A program made the position numbers and the translations under genes. 64,000 bases of DNA from VXOZ01 sp965220045. GTDB lineage: Bacteria; Chloroflexota; UBA11872; VXOZ01. Numbering within the stretch: position 1 is the stretch's first letter; every line of letters begins with the position of its first letter. The notes under the pieces are model-generated. The model did not search any database and had not been told where the DNA came from. It was given only the letters and a program-made list of their open reading frames with translations. The stretch spans positions 310,001-374,000 of the forward strand of contig OZ244803.1 in NCBI GenBank assembly GCA_965220045.1, in the 5' to 3' direction. Below, piece after piece: positions 35,139-44,582 of this stretch.

Positions 35139-36125
35139 CTAAAGCCCGTGGCTGCGGAGAAAGTCGCTCGTAAGCGCTACGTGGAAGATGTGGCCGTCGT
35201 CGTGGGATTCGCAGCGGACGTTGGGGCACTCGGCGAGGAAGTCGCAGCTATAGCGCTCTTCTGCCTCGATGCGGTAGATCACGCTTTCCTGCCGGCCGTA
35301 GGTAAAGAGGAATTGGGTGGGCGAGGCATTGATCTGCTTGCGCACGTTCTCGTTGCTGTAGGCCTGGCCGATGCCGGGAATGATGATCTGGTTGTGCCCG
35401 GACCAGTGGATGCGCTCCATGATGACCGAGAAACCGGAGGCGATGACGGCGGCGGTCGGCTTTGACTGGAGCGAGGTCAACAGTGCGGCTCCCCCGCCCT
35501 GCGACAGTCCGGCCACCACCACGCTGTCATGCCGCCCTTGCAGGTACTTTGTAATCGCCATGGCGCTCACGATGTACGCGGCGGAGTATGAGGTCGCATT
35601 GTTGAGCAGCCAGTTCACGAAGAAGTTGACATTCACCTTGCCTTCACCGTTGTGGAACGCCAGGCAGTCCTCGTTGGGCTTGATGAACACGTAGTTGCTA
35701 ATGCCCTCCCCCAACGCTTCAAGGATGCCGTCGTGGTAGCTCGCCGGATCTTTGCGGTAGATCGGCTCCGAGCAATTGAGACCGCTCCCCGGGATGATGA
35801 GCGCAGCGGGCTTGCCGGTATCAGAAGCGGCGGGCGCGTAGGCGTGGCCGTGATACGTGGCGCCGCCCAGCGTATAGGAAACGTGCAAGAGGTGGGTGTC
35901 GCCGCCGTCGAGCGTCAGCGTCTCGGCCGCCTCTATCTGCAGGTTGTCGTACGCCGTGAAGAAATGCTCGACCGGCATGAGTAGCGTCGAGTTCGCCTCA
36001 TAGATGCAATCCAGCGTCGTGAGCGCCGGATAGAGCATCTCGTTCTCGATTATCGGATCGGAAAACGCGTGCTTGAAGATTTCTTGGTCCGGCCCCGGAT
36101 ACGTTGCGTCGTTGGCAGCGCTCAT
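35139..36125 (-). CDS. alpha/beta hydrolase
   Basis: 328 residues, ATG preceded by GGGAGGCGAGGA. The oxyanion-type segment AALIIPGSGLN (about 113-123) and the nucleophile elbow GLSQGGGAALL (about 205-215, Ser in the middle) are those of the dienelactone hydrolase/prolyl-oligopeptidase-like group. The acid is likely Asp in the 270s-290s and the His in DDGHIFH near the end. No signal peptide. The substrate is unknown; esterase or lactonase is the safest reading. No close operon partner (next gene 155 nt away). Confidence 0.82.
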   Translation of the reverse strand: MSAANDATYPGPDQEIFKHAFSDPIIENEMLYPALTTLDCIYEANSTLLMPVEHFFTAYDNLQIEAAETLTLDGGDTHLLHVSYTLGGATYHGHAYAPAASDTGKPAALIIPGSGLNCSEPIYRKDPASYHDGILEALGEGISNYVFIKPNEDCLAFHNGEGKVNVNFFVNWLLNNATSYSAAYIVSAMAITKYLQGRHDSVVVAGLSQGGGAALLTSLQSKPTAAVIASGFSVIMERIHWSGHNQIIIPGIGQAYSNENVRKQINASPTQFLFTYGRQESVIYRIEAEERYSCDFLAECPNVRCESHDDGHIFHVALTSDFLRSHGL

Positions 36126-36280
36126 TCCTCGCCTCCCTCACCGAATGATAGGAACTTGAACTAGTGCTTACCGCAAAAGAAATCGCCAAATTGGGATCTA
36201 AATGAACCACACCTTAGGAGTGACCGACCGCGCCTCACGCAATCGGCCACAGCCCCACCCCTGGTCCATCGTCAAGCGCT

Positions 36281-37663
36281 TTAACTCACGCCAGGAATCG
36301 CGCCCTCGTGCTTGAGCAACTCGATGGTGCGGTCAAGAGCTGCGGCAGCCTCGCGCACGTCTTCCTCAGTGTGCGCCGTGGAGAGCATGCCGCCGTCGCC
36401 CATGAAGTCAACGCCGTGTACCTGCATGCCGCGCCTCATCTTGCCGTAAAGCGCCGGATCGGCCTCACGCATGGAAACGTATGGCTGCGAGCGGTCGTCC
36501 GGAGATTGCTTAAACTGGGGGTCGTGGGGATTGTAGAGCGAGACGTGGAACATAGAGTACGTGCCGTAGACGCAGCCGGATAGTCCGTGGGCGTCCAAGA
36601 CCTGATTGAATTCAGCCCGCAGCAGCGCCGCCAGATCATTCACGTGGCGCGCCGGCCAGCCCTCGGCCACGATGGCTAAGGCGGTAGTGCCGGCAGAGGC
36701 CGAGAGCGGATTGGCATTGAAGGTGCCCTGGTGGCGGACCTTCTTGCGGGCGTTCCATCCCGGTTCATCGCGGTATTCCAGGTGGACCAGGATGTCGGCG
36801 CGGCCGGCCACGGCGCCGCCGGGCAGGCCACCGGCGAGAATCTTTGCCAGGCTGGTGAGGTCGGGAATCACACCGGTAGCCGCTTGCGCGCCGCCCGGTG
36901 AACAGCGGAAACCGGTGATGACTTCGTCCATGATCATCAGCACGCCGTAATCGAGCGTGAGCTTGCGCACAGCCGCCAGAAAGTCAGGGTCGAGCGGATA
37001 CGACGAGTATCCCGCGCCGGTGGGTTCCAGGATGACGGCGGCAATGTCGGGGTCGTTTTGAAAGACTGATTCGAGCCGCTCAAGATCATGCACAGGGAGC
37101 ACAAACATCGAGTCCGCGGCGCCTGCCGGTACCCCAGCCGGCGGGGGCGCGGGCGGCTCATCTACCACCACGTAGTCGTGCCAGCCGTGGAAGTGGTGCT
37201 CGAACTTGATGACTTTGCTTTTGCCGGTGAAGGCGCGGGCCAACCGCAGGCACATCAGGGTGGCTTCCGTGCCGGAAGCCGTAAAGCGCACACGCTCTGC
37301 GGAGGGAATGAGGCGTTGCACCAAGCGGCCCCACTCGATCTCGCGTTCGTGGGCCGCGCCGTAGTGCGTGCTGTGCTGCATTTGTGCTGTCACGGCGGCC
37401 ACGACGTCTGGATGCCCGTGCCCCAAGATTAAGGCGCCATGGCCGACCAGAAAGTCGATGATGCGGTTGCCGTCCACATCCCACTTGTGCGCGCCCTGCG
37501 CGCGTTCGATGTAGAGCGGAAAGGGCTTAACGGCGCGGCCGTCGTGGGTAGCGCCGTTCGGGAAGATTGCGACTGCGTCTTGAAAGCGCGCGGCTGAACC
37601 GGCGAATTGCTCTACATAGAGCTCGTCAAGCGTACGTTTGGAAGTCCCGATCGTCGTGCTCAT
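36281..37663 (-). CDS. class III aminotransferase (glutamate-1-semialdehyde aminomutase-like), copy 1
   Basis: 460 residues, ATG after GGGGGAGCGCGGC. PLP-fold motifs: RFTASGTEATLMCLRLARAFTGKSKVIKFE, HFHGWHDYVV, LIMDEVITGFR and the lysine in LTSLAKILAGGLPGGAVAGR that binds PLP. It resembles HemL but is embedded among catabolic genes. True HemL would be expected with heme genes and to contain the GGG-to-GG variations of that group. It is therefore more likely an omega-aminotransferase or aminomutase for an amino-compound. A second, divergent copy lies at 48015-49379. Confidence 0.87.
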   Translation of the reverse strand: MSTTIGTSKRTLDELYVEQFAGSAARFQDAVAIFPNGATHDGRAVKPFPLYIERAQGAHKWDVDGNRIIDFLVGHGALILGHGHPDVVAAVTAQMQHSTHYGAAHEREIEWGRLVQRLIPSAERVRFTASGTEATLMCLRLARAFTGKSKVIKFEHHFHGWHDYVVVDEPPAPPPAGVPAGAADSMFVLPVHDLERLESVFQNDPDIAAVILEPTGAGYSSYPLDPDFLAAVRKLTLDYGVLMIMDEVITGFRCSPGGAQAATGVIPDLTSLAKILAGGLPGGAVAGRADILVHLEYRDEPGWNARKKVRHQGTFNANPLSASAGTTALAIVAEGWPARHVNDLAALLRAEFNQVLDAHGLSGCVYGTYSMFHVSLYNPHDPQFKQSPDDRSQPYVSMREADPALYGKMRRGMQVHGVDFMGDGGMLSTAHTEEDVREAAAALDRTIELLKHEGAIPGVS

Positions 37664-38128
37664 GCCGCGCTCCCCCTTGAGTTACAGATGCATTATGCCT
37701 CTATTGTAGCTAATACGCCGCACAGACGTGCGTTCGATTGCGCTGCCATGCTTTGCGCCCAGATTGGCACGGCGCGGCCATGTCTCCTTAGAAAACGGAA
37801 AATATGGTCCCACGCAAGCATGGGAACTGTTCGCCAGTTCGTCTTGCCCACGCATCCGGCACGCGGGGAGTAAGCTTCGCAGCGAACCTGGGCCTAGTTT
37901 GCGCTTGGTCAAACGCTCTGCACCGGAGCGGGGGACAAGCCCCCGCGCTACAGCGGCTGGGACCAACTCTTGCAGTACTGCGAAAACTAGCCCCCACAGA
38001 ACTGTGATATGGCGGCGTTCGCGCGATCAGTGTCCTCTCCGGTTCCCTCTCCTTGGGGAGAGGGTTAGGGTGAGGGGGACTCTTCCCCCAACAGAAACTC
38101 GCCGCAATAGTGCGGACTGTCCTCGTCT
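37664..38128. other. intergenic region with two palindromic repeats
   Basis: GCGGGGG (37928-37934) pairs with CCCCCGC (37940-37946) around ACAAG, in the context GGACAAGCCCCCGCGCTACAG, a repeat also hinted at near 12616 and 12908. CCCTCTCCTTGGGGAGAGGGTTAGGGTGAGGGGG at 38045-38078 belongs to the CCCTCTCC family. No gene seen. Confidence 0.6.
38045..38078. repeat. CCCTCTCC-family palindrome
   Basis: CCCTCTCC-TT-GGGGAGAGGG followed by TTAGGGTGAGGGGG; same family as 1786-1965 and 15150-15483. Confidence 0.75.
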
Positions 38129-38962
38129 CTAGCCCTGGTCGGGTACGATCCCCTGCTCGGCCAAAATCGCCTGCAAACCGGCGAAGGACTCCCGGCTGCC
38201 CTGCTCTTTGGTGCCGTTTTCCGGCTGGTAGTGGGTCTCCAGCGTCACCACGCCGTCGTAGCCGTCGTCGGCCAGCGCCTTGAACTGTCCCGCATAGTCC
38301 ACGTCGCCACCGCCGATGGGCAGCCACGTCAATTTACCCGCGGCGTTCGGCCCCGAGTCCTTTACGTGCACGTGGATGATCCACGGCTTCACCAACGCAT
38401 AGCCGTCCGGATAGGGCCGCGCCTCACCGGAGAAATAGGCATTGCCCGGGTCCCAGATCACCCCCATATTTGGCGAGTTAATCGTCTCCATCAAGCGCGC
38501 CGTTTGCGCGCCGGTGCCAATAATGCACGAGCTCACGTTTTCAAACGCCAGCGTGACTCCGGCGGATTCGGCCATGCGCACCGGCAACTCCAAACGCTCA
38601 AGGAGGGTGTCCCAATGGGTTTCGAGATCTTCCTCCCGCCAGAACGAGAAACAGCGCACGAGCTGGCAGTCAAAGAGCGGCGCAATCTGAATTGAGCGCT
38701 CCAGTATCTTGATGTGCTCGTTGTAGGCGTCCGGATCATCGATGGGACAGCGCAGGAAGACGGAGGCAATATTGCACACGGCAAAACCGCGCTGGCGCAC
38801 CATGCGCAGCACCTGGGTCAGTTCATGGCTGTCCAGATCGCAGATATTCTTGTCCCACATGTAGCCGAGCTCGACAGTGCGCACGCCGAACTCCTCAATC
38901 ACGTCGAGCGCGTGCGCGAAGTCCATTGAGATTTCATCCGTCATCACGCCAAGAGTGAACAT
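38129..38962 (-). CDS. sugar phosphate isomerase/epimerase, TIM barrel (duplicate copy)
   Basis: 277 residues, ATG after GAGGTAGATC. AP-endonuclease-2-type TIM barrel. The likely metal ligands are Glu141 (LAFENV), Asp171 (VIWDPGNA), His197 (IIHVHVKD) and Glu242 (TLETHY), placed as in xylose isomerase-like and hydroxypyruvate isomerase-like enzymes. Nearly the same protein is encoded at 39260-40087; long stretches such as RCFSFWRE and GSRESFAGLQAIL are identical. The pair arose by a local duplication that also copied the 3' end of the ceramidase-like gene. Substrate: a ketose or sugar acid, unknown. Confidence 0.88.
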   Translation of the reverse strand: MFTLGVMTDEISMDFAHALDVIEEFGVRTVELGYMWDKNICDLDSHELTQVLRMVRQRGFAVCNIASVFLRCPIDDPDAYNEHIKILERSIQIAPLFDCQLVRCFSFWREEDLETHWDTLLERLELPVRMAESAGVTLAFENVSSCIIGTGAQTARLMETINSPNMGVIWDPGNAYFSGEARPYPDGYALVKPWIIHVHVKDSGPNAAGKLTWLPIGGGDVDYAGQFKALADDGYDGVVTLETHYQPENGTKEQGSRESFAGLQAILAEQGIVPDQG

Positions 38963-39013
38963 GATCTACCTCGTGATATTGCTGTGTCTGCCAAACTGTT
39001 TTGTTGCTGCCTG

Positions 39014-39259
39014 CTATCTCTCGTGGAGTGATTCTAAGAGCGCCACGCTGGTGTCCACCACACGTCCGGCGCTGTCCGGGGCTACGGCGGCGGGGAGACA
39101 GTTGTGAAAGTGGGCGGATTCCACCTCGTAGCCGCCCTCTGCGTGCGCTGCGACAGTGGGAATGTAGCCCACGTCGCCGTTCGTGTAGCCCAAGTACATC
39201 GTATGGGCAAAAGGCGAGCGTTCCTGCACGGTCTGTGCGAGTTCGCCTGGACTCTCGCC
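39014..39259 (-). pseudogene. 3' fragment of the ceramidase-like gene
   Basis: On the minus strand it encodes QERSPFAHTMYLGYTNGDVGYIPT and on to VVDTSVALLESLHER, which matches the last 70 or so residues of the intact gene at 40140-41414 (QERSPFAHTMYLGYANGDIG, VVDTSVVLLESLHVG). Upstream similarity (ELAQTVQERS) runs to about 39255, just after the stop codon of the second isomerase gene. The start codon and five-sixths of the gene are missing. It has no ribosome-binding site of its own and is almost certainly a leftover of the tandem duplication. Confidence 0.85.
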
Positions 39260-40087
39260 CTAGTTGGGTACGATTCCCTGTTCGGTCAGGATTGCCTGCA
39301 GTCCCGCGAACGACTCCCGGCTGCCCTGCTCGCGGGTGCCGCCTTCTGGAAAGTAGTGCGTCTCCAGAGAGACGACGCCGTCGTAGCCGTCGTCGGCCAG
39401 CGCCTGCATCTGGCCGGCGTAATCCACCTTGCCCGCGCCAATGGGCTTCCACACCGATTCGCCCTCGGGGCTGAGCACCGCGTCCTTCACGTGCACGTGG
39501 ATAATCCACGGCTTCACCAACTCGTAGCCGTCCGGATACGGCCGCGACTCGCCGGACACGTAGGCGTTGCCCGGGTCCCAGATAACCCGCAGGTTGGGCG
39601 AATTGATGGTCTCCATCAAGCGCGTCGTTTCCGCGCCAGTGCCGATATTGCACGAGCGCACGTTCTCGAACGCCAGCGTGACACCGGCAGACTCCGCCAT
39701 GCGCACCGGGAGTTCCAAGCGCTCGAGGATCGTAGCCCAATGCGTTTCCAGGTCATCTTCCCGCCAGAACGAAAAGCAGCGCACCAACTGGCAGTCAAAG
39801 AGCGGCGCGATCTGGATCGAACGCTCCAGAATTCTGATGTGCTCGTTGTAGGCGTCCAGGTCGTCGATGGGACACCGCAGGAAGAGCGAGGCAATGTCGC
39901 ACACGGCAAAGCCCCGCTGCCGCACCATGTGCAGCACCTGGGTCAGCTCATGGCTGTCCAGATCGCAGATGTTCTTATCCCAAATGCTGTGCAACTCAAC
40001 CGTGCGCACGCCGAACTCCTCGATCACATCAAGCGCATGTGCTAAGTCCTGCGAGACTTCATCGGTCATGACGCCTAGTTTGAACAT
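39260..40087 (-). CDS. sugar phosphate isomerase/epimerase, TIM barrel (original copy)
   Basis: 275 residues from ATG at 40087, with CGAGGTTGGCT upstream (the in-frame ATG at 40111 lacks a site). Same ligands as the copy at 38129: Glu and Asp in LAFENV and VIWDPGNA, His in IIHVHVKD, Glu in SLETHY. It follows the ceramidase-like gene after 52 nt on the same strand, so the ancestral unit was ceramidase-like gene then isomerase. Differences from the copy gather in the loop after HVHVKD, which may be near the substrate. Cytoplasmic. Confidence 0.9.
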   Translation of the reverse strand: MFKLGVMTDEVSQDLAHALDVIEEFGVRTVELHSIWDKNICDLDSHELTQVLHMVRQRGFAVCDIASLFLRCPIDDLDAYNEHIRILERSIQIAPLFDCQLVRCFSFWREDDLETHWATILERLELPVRMAESAGVTLAFENVRSCNIGTGAETTRLMETINSPNLRVIWDPGNAYVSGESRPYPDGYELVKPWIIHVHVKDAVLSPEGESVWKPIGAGKVDYAGQMQALADDGYDGVVSLETHYFPEGGTREQGSRESFAGLQAILTEQGIVPN

Positions 40088-40139
40088 AGCCAACCTCGTG
40101 CGATTGCTCAATCTGTCTAGTTATTCTGGGCAGTGCCGA

Positions 40140-41414
40140 CTAGCCTACATGTAGAGACTCCAAGAGCACCACGCTGGTGTCCACCACCCGTGCGGCGCTG
40201 TCCGGCGCGACGGCGGCGGGGAGACTGTAGTGAAAGTGGGCAGTTTCCACCTCGTAGCCGCCCTCGGCGTAAGCGGCTACGGTGGGGATGTAGCCGATGT
40301 CGCCGTTGGCGTAGCCCAGGTACATGGTGTGGGCGAAGGGCGAGCGCTCTTGGACCGCTTGCGCAAGCTCAATGAAGACTTCACCGGCGCCGCCGACCAA
40401 GGCCACGTCGCCAATGCTGAGTGCCTGCACCTCAAACTCCACCTGGTTCTCGCCCACCAGCGGCGGCGTCCAATAGCGGAGCGCAGGCGTGTGTGTCCTG
40501 AATGTGGCCGGCGGCTCGTTGGGCGTACCTAGGTCAAGCGCCAGCGTTTCGTGCGTGGCGCCAAGCACGGGTTCAAGCGGCGTTGCTTCCGCGAAGGCGG
40601 AGCGCAAGCCGCTGAGGGAGTAGACTTTCAGGGCTTCCGCGCCGAGTGCGCTGCCGATGCCCCAGAGGCGCTCTTGCATGTCCATCTCACTGCGCTGCCC
40701 GATAGGATTGATGTTGCCGCAGGCCCCTTGGGCAAAGAGCATGGTCGCGCCGCTGGCGGCCTCGAACAGGCCGCGCGCCACGCCGACAAAGTCGGCGGAG
40801 ACTGCATGGCTCGGCGGGTAGAGCACCACCGGATGGCAGGCATAGTGCACCAGAGCGGCCAGCGGCTCACCTTCTTCCGTGTCGACGCGCAGCAACTGTA
40901 CCGTGGTATCCAGCGCCCCACGCGCGTTTTCGCCGAGCACCGTGCCGCCGGCGGTGAGCGTTTCGCGGCGGTTGACATTGACGCCGACACTCCCGGCGCC
41001 GTGGGTAACCCGGCACGCGGCCAAATCGCTTTGCGCCAATTCTACGGTACCGGCAATAGCGTGGATGAGCGTAGTCGAGTAAGCCCGTTCGTGGTCCGAC
41101 ATGTCGTCATGGATACTCGTAAACGGGCCAGAATGCGAGTGCGAGGTGTTGACCAGCACGTTGGCGGCGGGGATGCCGGTACGCTCCGCAACCATCGCCC
41201 GCAGCACGGCTACCTGCTGTGACGGTATCCCACAGACGTCGCAGGTGATGATAGCCAGCGAGGTTTCATCATTGGCGAGTACGAGCGTCGTTGCGTAGAG
41301 GTCGTCGAGGATTGCGTCGCAACCGTGCTCGCGATTGCCAAACCCACAGAGCCACGTCCCCAGCGGCGGCGTAATCGTCGCCCGTCCCACGCCGGCCTGC
41401 AGTACGTCAGCCAT
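40140..41414 (-). CDS. neutral/alkaline ceramidase-like amidohydrolase domain protein
   Basis: 424 residues, ATG preceded by AAAGGGGTGCGCCG. Family blocks: GVGRATITPPLGTWLCGFGNR at the start, NTSHSHSGPFTS (His-rich zinc site, about 88-99), VHYACHPVV and LFAQGACGNINPIG, which corresponds to the nucleophile region of neutral ceramidase. It matches only the N-terminal catalytic domain family and lacks a signal peptide. True ceramidases are secreted and longer (about 650 residues), so this is probably an intracellular amidase or hydrolase acting on another amide. Its last 210 bases are copied at 39014-39259. Confidence 0.87.
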   Translation of the reverse strand: MADVLQAGVGRATITPPLGTWLCGFGNREHGCDAILDDLYATTLVLANDETSLAIITCDVCGIPSQQVAVLRAMVAERTGIPAANVLVNTSHSHSGPFTSIHDDMSDHERAYSTTLIHAIAGTVELAQSDLAACRVTHGAGSVGVNVNRRETLTAGGTVLGENARGALDTTVQLLRVDTEEGEPLAALVHYACHPVVLYPPSHAVSADFVGVARGLFEAASGATMLFAQGACGNINPIGQRSEMDMQERLWGIGSALGAEALKVYSLSGLRSAFAEATPLEPVLGATHETLALDLGTPNEPPATFRTHTPALRYWTPPLVGENQVEFEVQALSIGDVALVGGAGEVFIELAQAVQERSPFAHTMYLGYANGDIGYIPTVAAYAEGGYEVETAHFHYSLPAAVAPDSAARVVDTSVVLLESLHVG

Positions 41415-41630
41415 CGGCGCACCCCTTTCCGCAGACTATGACCGCTGCACGTTCACCGAATTAACCGTCTGCAACACTCTTTGCACCACTACGCCTCCAA
41501 GTAAGGCTCATTATAGCTAAGGAAACAGACTCGCGCCGCAACTTCGCTGTCAGCATGCTCCACCCTGCAGAAACGAGTGCGAAGCATTGGAACAGTCAAC
41601 CCTCCTTGCCGCACCTGGCGCCAAAAGAGA

Positions 41631-41657
41631 GCGGCAGGCGCATATTGCGCCTGCCGC
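41631..41657 (-). terminator. terminator of the triple-Cache lipoprotein gene
   Basis: GCGGCAGGCGCA (41631-41642) is a perfect 12-bp complement of TGCGCCTGCCGC (41646-41657) with a 3-nt loop. On the minus strand it is followed by TCTCTTTTGG, and it lies 55 bases after the stop codon at 41712. Confidence 0.75.
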
Positions 41658-41711
41658 CCGATCGCCGTGTCACTTGACCACTGCCGTGGCAGCTTGGAAA
41701 GCTGCCCGGTA

Positions 41712-42968
41712 CTACTCCTTCAAATCTTCATACCAACCCGAACCGAAGAACAGCCCGTCGTGCTTGATCAGCCAGGTATGCTTCAGTCGTTCCTGGTTGG
41801 TATCCAGGTCTAAGAAGACGTAGCTGATCCACTTGCCTTCTTCGGTCGCCATGAGGAATTCGGCGCCGTAGTCATAGTCTCGCTTATCGATGCGTTGTTC
41901 CCGCGTGCGGCCGATGTGCTCCGGGTTGGGATGCGCGATGGTGACCTGGTTTTCATCGAGAACGAAGACGTACCACGGTCCTTGCACGCTTTCCGGCGAA
42001 CTGAAGAATTCCAGCGCAGCTTCACGGCCTTGTGCGTCGTAGCGCTGGATGGCCCGGTGCACGAATGACTGTGTATAGGTAGCGTCGTCTTCCGCCTCGG
42101 CGCGCTCGTACCAACCGGAGGCGAAGATCAGGCCGTCGTGTTTGACCGCCCAGGCGTGCTTCTGTTCCTCATAGCCGGTAGCGGGGTTCAGGAAGTAGTA
42201 GTCCACCCAGATGCCGTCCGCGGTGGCAGCGACGAGGTCCTCACCATAGGCCTTGCCGCGCACGTCTACGCGCGTCTTGGGCGAGGTGCCAAGGATATCG
42301 GGACGATTGGCATTAACTATTGTGTTCTCATTCTCATCGATGATGAAAACGTACCAATCTTCATCCACGCTTTCCAGTGTGTTGTAGTAGGCGAAGGTGG
42401 CTTCCCGCCCGATGGCGTCATACAGTCGTATCGCCTGCGCCACGAAAGCTTGGGTGTACGCCGCCGGATCCGTTTTTGACGCGCCTGCTTCATACCAGCC
42501 GGAGCCGAAAATCAGGCCGTCGTGCCGCAGCACCCACGTGTGCTTTGACTCAAACGACCCGGTCGCCGGATTGGGATAGGTGTAAGAGGTCCATGCGCCT
42601 TCTGCCGTGGCCGCCGCAGCTACCTGTGCGCCTGCCGGATAGCCGCCTGCCCCGAGAATCTGGTCGGCGTGCAGGCCTACATTGGCGGGTATCGGGGCAT
42701 GCGCCAACATTAGGTCGTTGGCATCAAAGATGAAGACGTACCAGGCGCCGTTCACACTCTCAGGCGAGTTGTAGAAGTCAACGGTCGCTTGCAGGCCGTG
42801 GGTCTTGTAATAGTCAACTGCCTGGTTCACAAAGTGCTGCGTGTAGGCCGCAGGGTATTCCGCCGGATCAGGCGGTGGCTCGATTACTTGCACGCTACAG
42901 GCAACAGCGACCATGAGCGCCGCTGTCGCTAAGAGAATCGCAATACCGCGTCGTATCCGGCTAATCAC
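41712..42968 (-). CDS. lipoprotein with three tandem Cache-like domains
   Basis: 418 residues from GTG at 42968, chosen because AGGAGG lies 6 nt upstream; an in-frame GTG at 43010 has none. The signal peptide has a lipobox LMVAVAC (Cys24). Three repeats of about 125 residues follow. Each begins with a helix ending in (A/R)xxxYxxxGxxAxxxFxxS/TxESV, then the strand pair xWYVFIxDxNxxxxA, then an end block KHTWxxxHDGLxFGSGWYE. This is the single-Cache (sCache_2-like) pattern of extracellular small-molecule sensing domains. But there is no transmembrane helix or signalling output: the protein is only anchored. It might capture a ligand outside, like a solute-binding protein. It has its own terminator. 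Confidence 0.82.
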   Translation of the reverse strand: MISRIRRGIAILLATAALMVAVACSVQVIEPPPDPAEYPAAYTQHFVNQAVDYYKTHGLQATVDFYNSPESVNGAWYVFIFDANDLMLAHAPIPANVGLHADQILGAGGYPAGAQVAAAATAEGAWTSYTYPNPATGSFESKHTWVLRHDGLIFGSGWYEAGASKTDPAAYTQAFVAQAIRLYDAIGREATFAYYNTLESVDEDWYVFIIDENENTIVNANRPDILGTSPKTRVDVRGKAYGEDLVAATADGIWVDYYFLNPATGYEEQKHAWAVKHDGLIFASGWYERAEAEDDATYTQSFVHRAIQRYDAQGREAALEFFSSPESVQGPWYVFVLDENQVTIAHPNPEHIGRTREQRIDKRDYDYGAEFLMATEEGKWISYVFLDLDTNQERLKHTWLIKHDGLFFGSGWYEDLKE

Positions 42969-43367
42969 GAAAGACCTCCTCGTTGAGATGCTCTTTTGCT
43001 TGGTGTTCACCTCTTCGTGTATCGAGATACCTTAATTATACCGAGCCACCACGCTGTTTTTGTCGGAATGGCGACGGATGCCACGGGATTCTCCGACAAT
43101 GCCACCGGAGCGGCACAGAGGAGTGATAGGCAGAAGCAGGAATATCCGACACACCCGCTTGCTAGCCGCGCGCATGGAGCCGCCGAGCAGCGGTGATCAT
43201 CGGAGCAATGCCATTAAGCTGAGGGAGGTCGTCCGGCACTCGCGACTGAGTGTACTAATCTTCTATGGCGAATACACGTGCTGCGCTCGCGCTCTTGCGA
43301 TAGCTTCAAGAAGGCCTGGCGGTAATGCGGCTGCAAAACCTGCCCGGACCGGTGGACGGACTTCGCC
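42969..43367. other. 399-bp intergenic region
   Basis: Contains the leader of the Cache gene. No recognisable gene, repeat or RNA; short open frames here lack support. Confidence 0.5.
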
Positions 43368-44582
43368 CTAGCCGTGCCAGCTCGCGATAAACGATTCGGC
43401 ATCCAAGCCATCCGCCAGTTCGTTGAAATAGTAGTGCATGGGCCGGCCCTGAAATGCCGGCTCGAACATCTCCTCGTCGCTCTGCAGCGCGGCATCGATG
43501 TGCTTGAACCGGCTCCACAGGATTGCCGCTTCGTCGTCGGTAAAGCGCGTGGTGAAATCCGGCCCCCAGTTCAGGGTAATGGGGTGCTCCGACTCGACCC
43601 AGCGATGAAGATCTTCCGGCTTCCGTTGTTCAGGGTTTCTCAATAAGCGCATCTGCAGCGCTACCTTGGAAAGGTAGAGCGTGAACGTGGTCCTGCCGTG
43701 AGGCCCGATGCCCGGCTGCAGGGTCTCCAAGGCAGCGTGGTAACCGGCCGCATCCTTGGCGATAACGGCGCGGAGCGCCGCTTCAGTTGCATCCTTCATG
43801 TGCTCGCCGCGCGCCGCAAAGGACTCGAAGCGCTCACGCACCCAAGGCGCAACGTGTTCCAAAAAGCCAAGTTCCGGATACGTGCCGAAGATGGCGTGAC
43901 CGCCGTGCAAGGTGCGCCGCGTCTTGGTGGTGTAGTTGCTGCCGGTGTGGTTGAGAAAGTTGATGTACACAACCCCGTCGCCGGCATTCAGTTCCACCGG
44001 TATGCCGCCGGTGACCGGACCGGCGCGGTCTTTGAGCAATTCGGCGCGCTCTTGGACCGTGCTGCGCCGGCGATGGCTGCCGGGTATGACCCACAGCACG
44101 CTATCGTCATACAGGGGCACGTTCCACTGCGTATAGCGGGGGCCGTTTTCTACCATGTCCGCCGCGAGTGCATCCAGCGGCGCCATGTCGACAGGGTGAA
44201 TGTCCCGGTGCCAGCCGGTGCCGCCCGGCCAGTCGCGGACGGGATTACACATCATCATCATTTCGGTAATGCAGGGCGCGGGATTGCACAGCAGTTGACT
44301 GGCAATCTCCAGGGTCTCGTCGGCGACCCAGAAGTCCTCGACGACGTTGGCAGTTTCCGCATCGATGAGTCCCGGGCGCATCATCATCACGCGGGGTTGG
44401 CGTGACGTTTCGTAATCGCCGCCGGGCGGGTCGTCCGGCCCCCGCGCCCGCGCCCAGTTCACCTTCTGCCGCTCCAGTATCGTTTCGCAACTCGCGCGCA
44501 TCGATTCCAGCTTGGCCGGCGGAATGAGATTGCGAAAGATCAGATACCCCTGCTCCATGAACTGGTCGCGGTCTATCTTCAC
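43368..44582 (-). CDS. phytanoyl-CoA dioxygenase (PhyH) family protein
   Basis: 404 residues, GTG start with AAAGGAG 6 nt upstream. Fe(II)/2-oxoglutarate oxygenase motif: GTGWHRDIHP with His125 and Asp127, and the distal His212 in INFLNHTGSN, followed by TKTRRTLHGGH, whose Arg would bind 2-oxoglutarate. PVRDWPGG and WNVPLYDDSVLWVIPGSHR (about 153-171) are typical. It hydroxylates an unactivated carbon of an unknown substrate. Expansions of this family are known in SAR202 Chloroflexota. The C-terminal 130 residues are helical and less typical. Confidence 0.9.
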   Translation of the reverse strand: MKIDRDQFMEQGYLIFRNLIPPAKLESMRASCETILERQKVNWARARGPDDPPGGDYETSRQPRVMMMRPGLIDAETANVVEDFWVADETLEIASQLLCNPAPCITEMMMMCNPVRDWPGGTGWHRDIHPVDMAPLDALAADMVENGPRYTQWNVPLYDDSVLWVIPGSHRRRSTVQERAELLKDRAGPVTGGIPVELNAGDGVVYINFLNHTGSNYTTKTRRTLHGGHAIFGTYPELGFLEHVAPWVRERFESFAARGEHMKDATEAALRAVIAKDAAGYHAALETLQPGIGPHGRTTFTLYLSKVALQMRLLRNPEQRKPEDLHRWVESEHPITLNWGPDFTTRFTDDEAAILWSRFKHIDAALQSDEEMFEPAFQGRPMHYYFNELADGLDAESFIASWHG

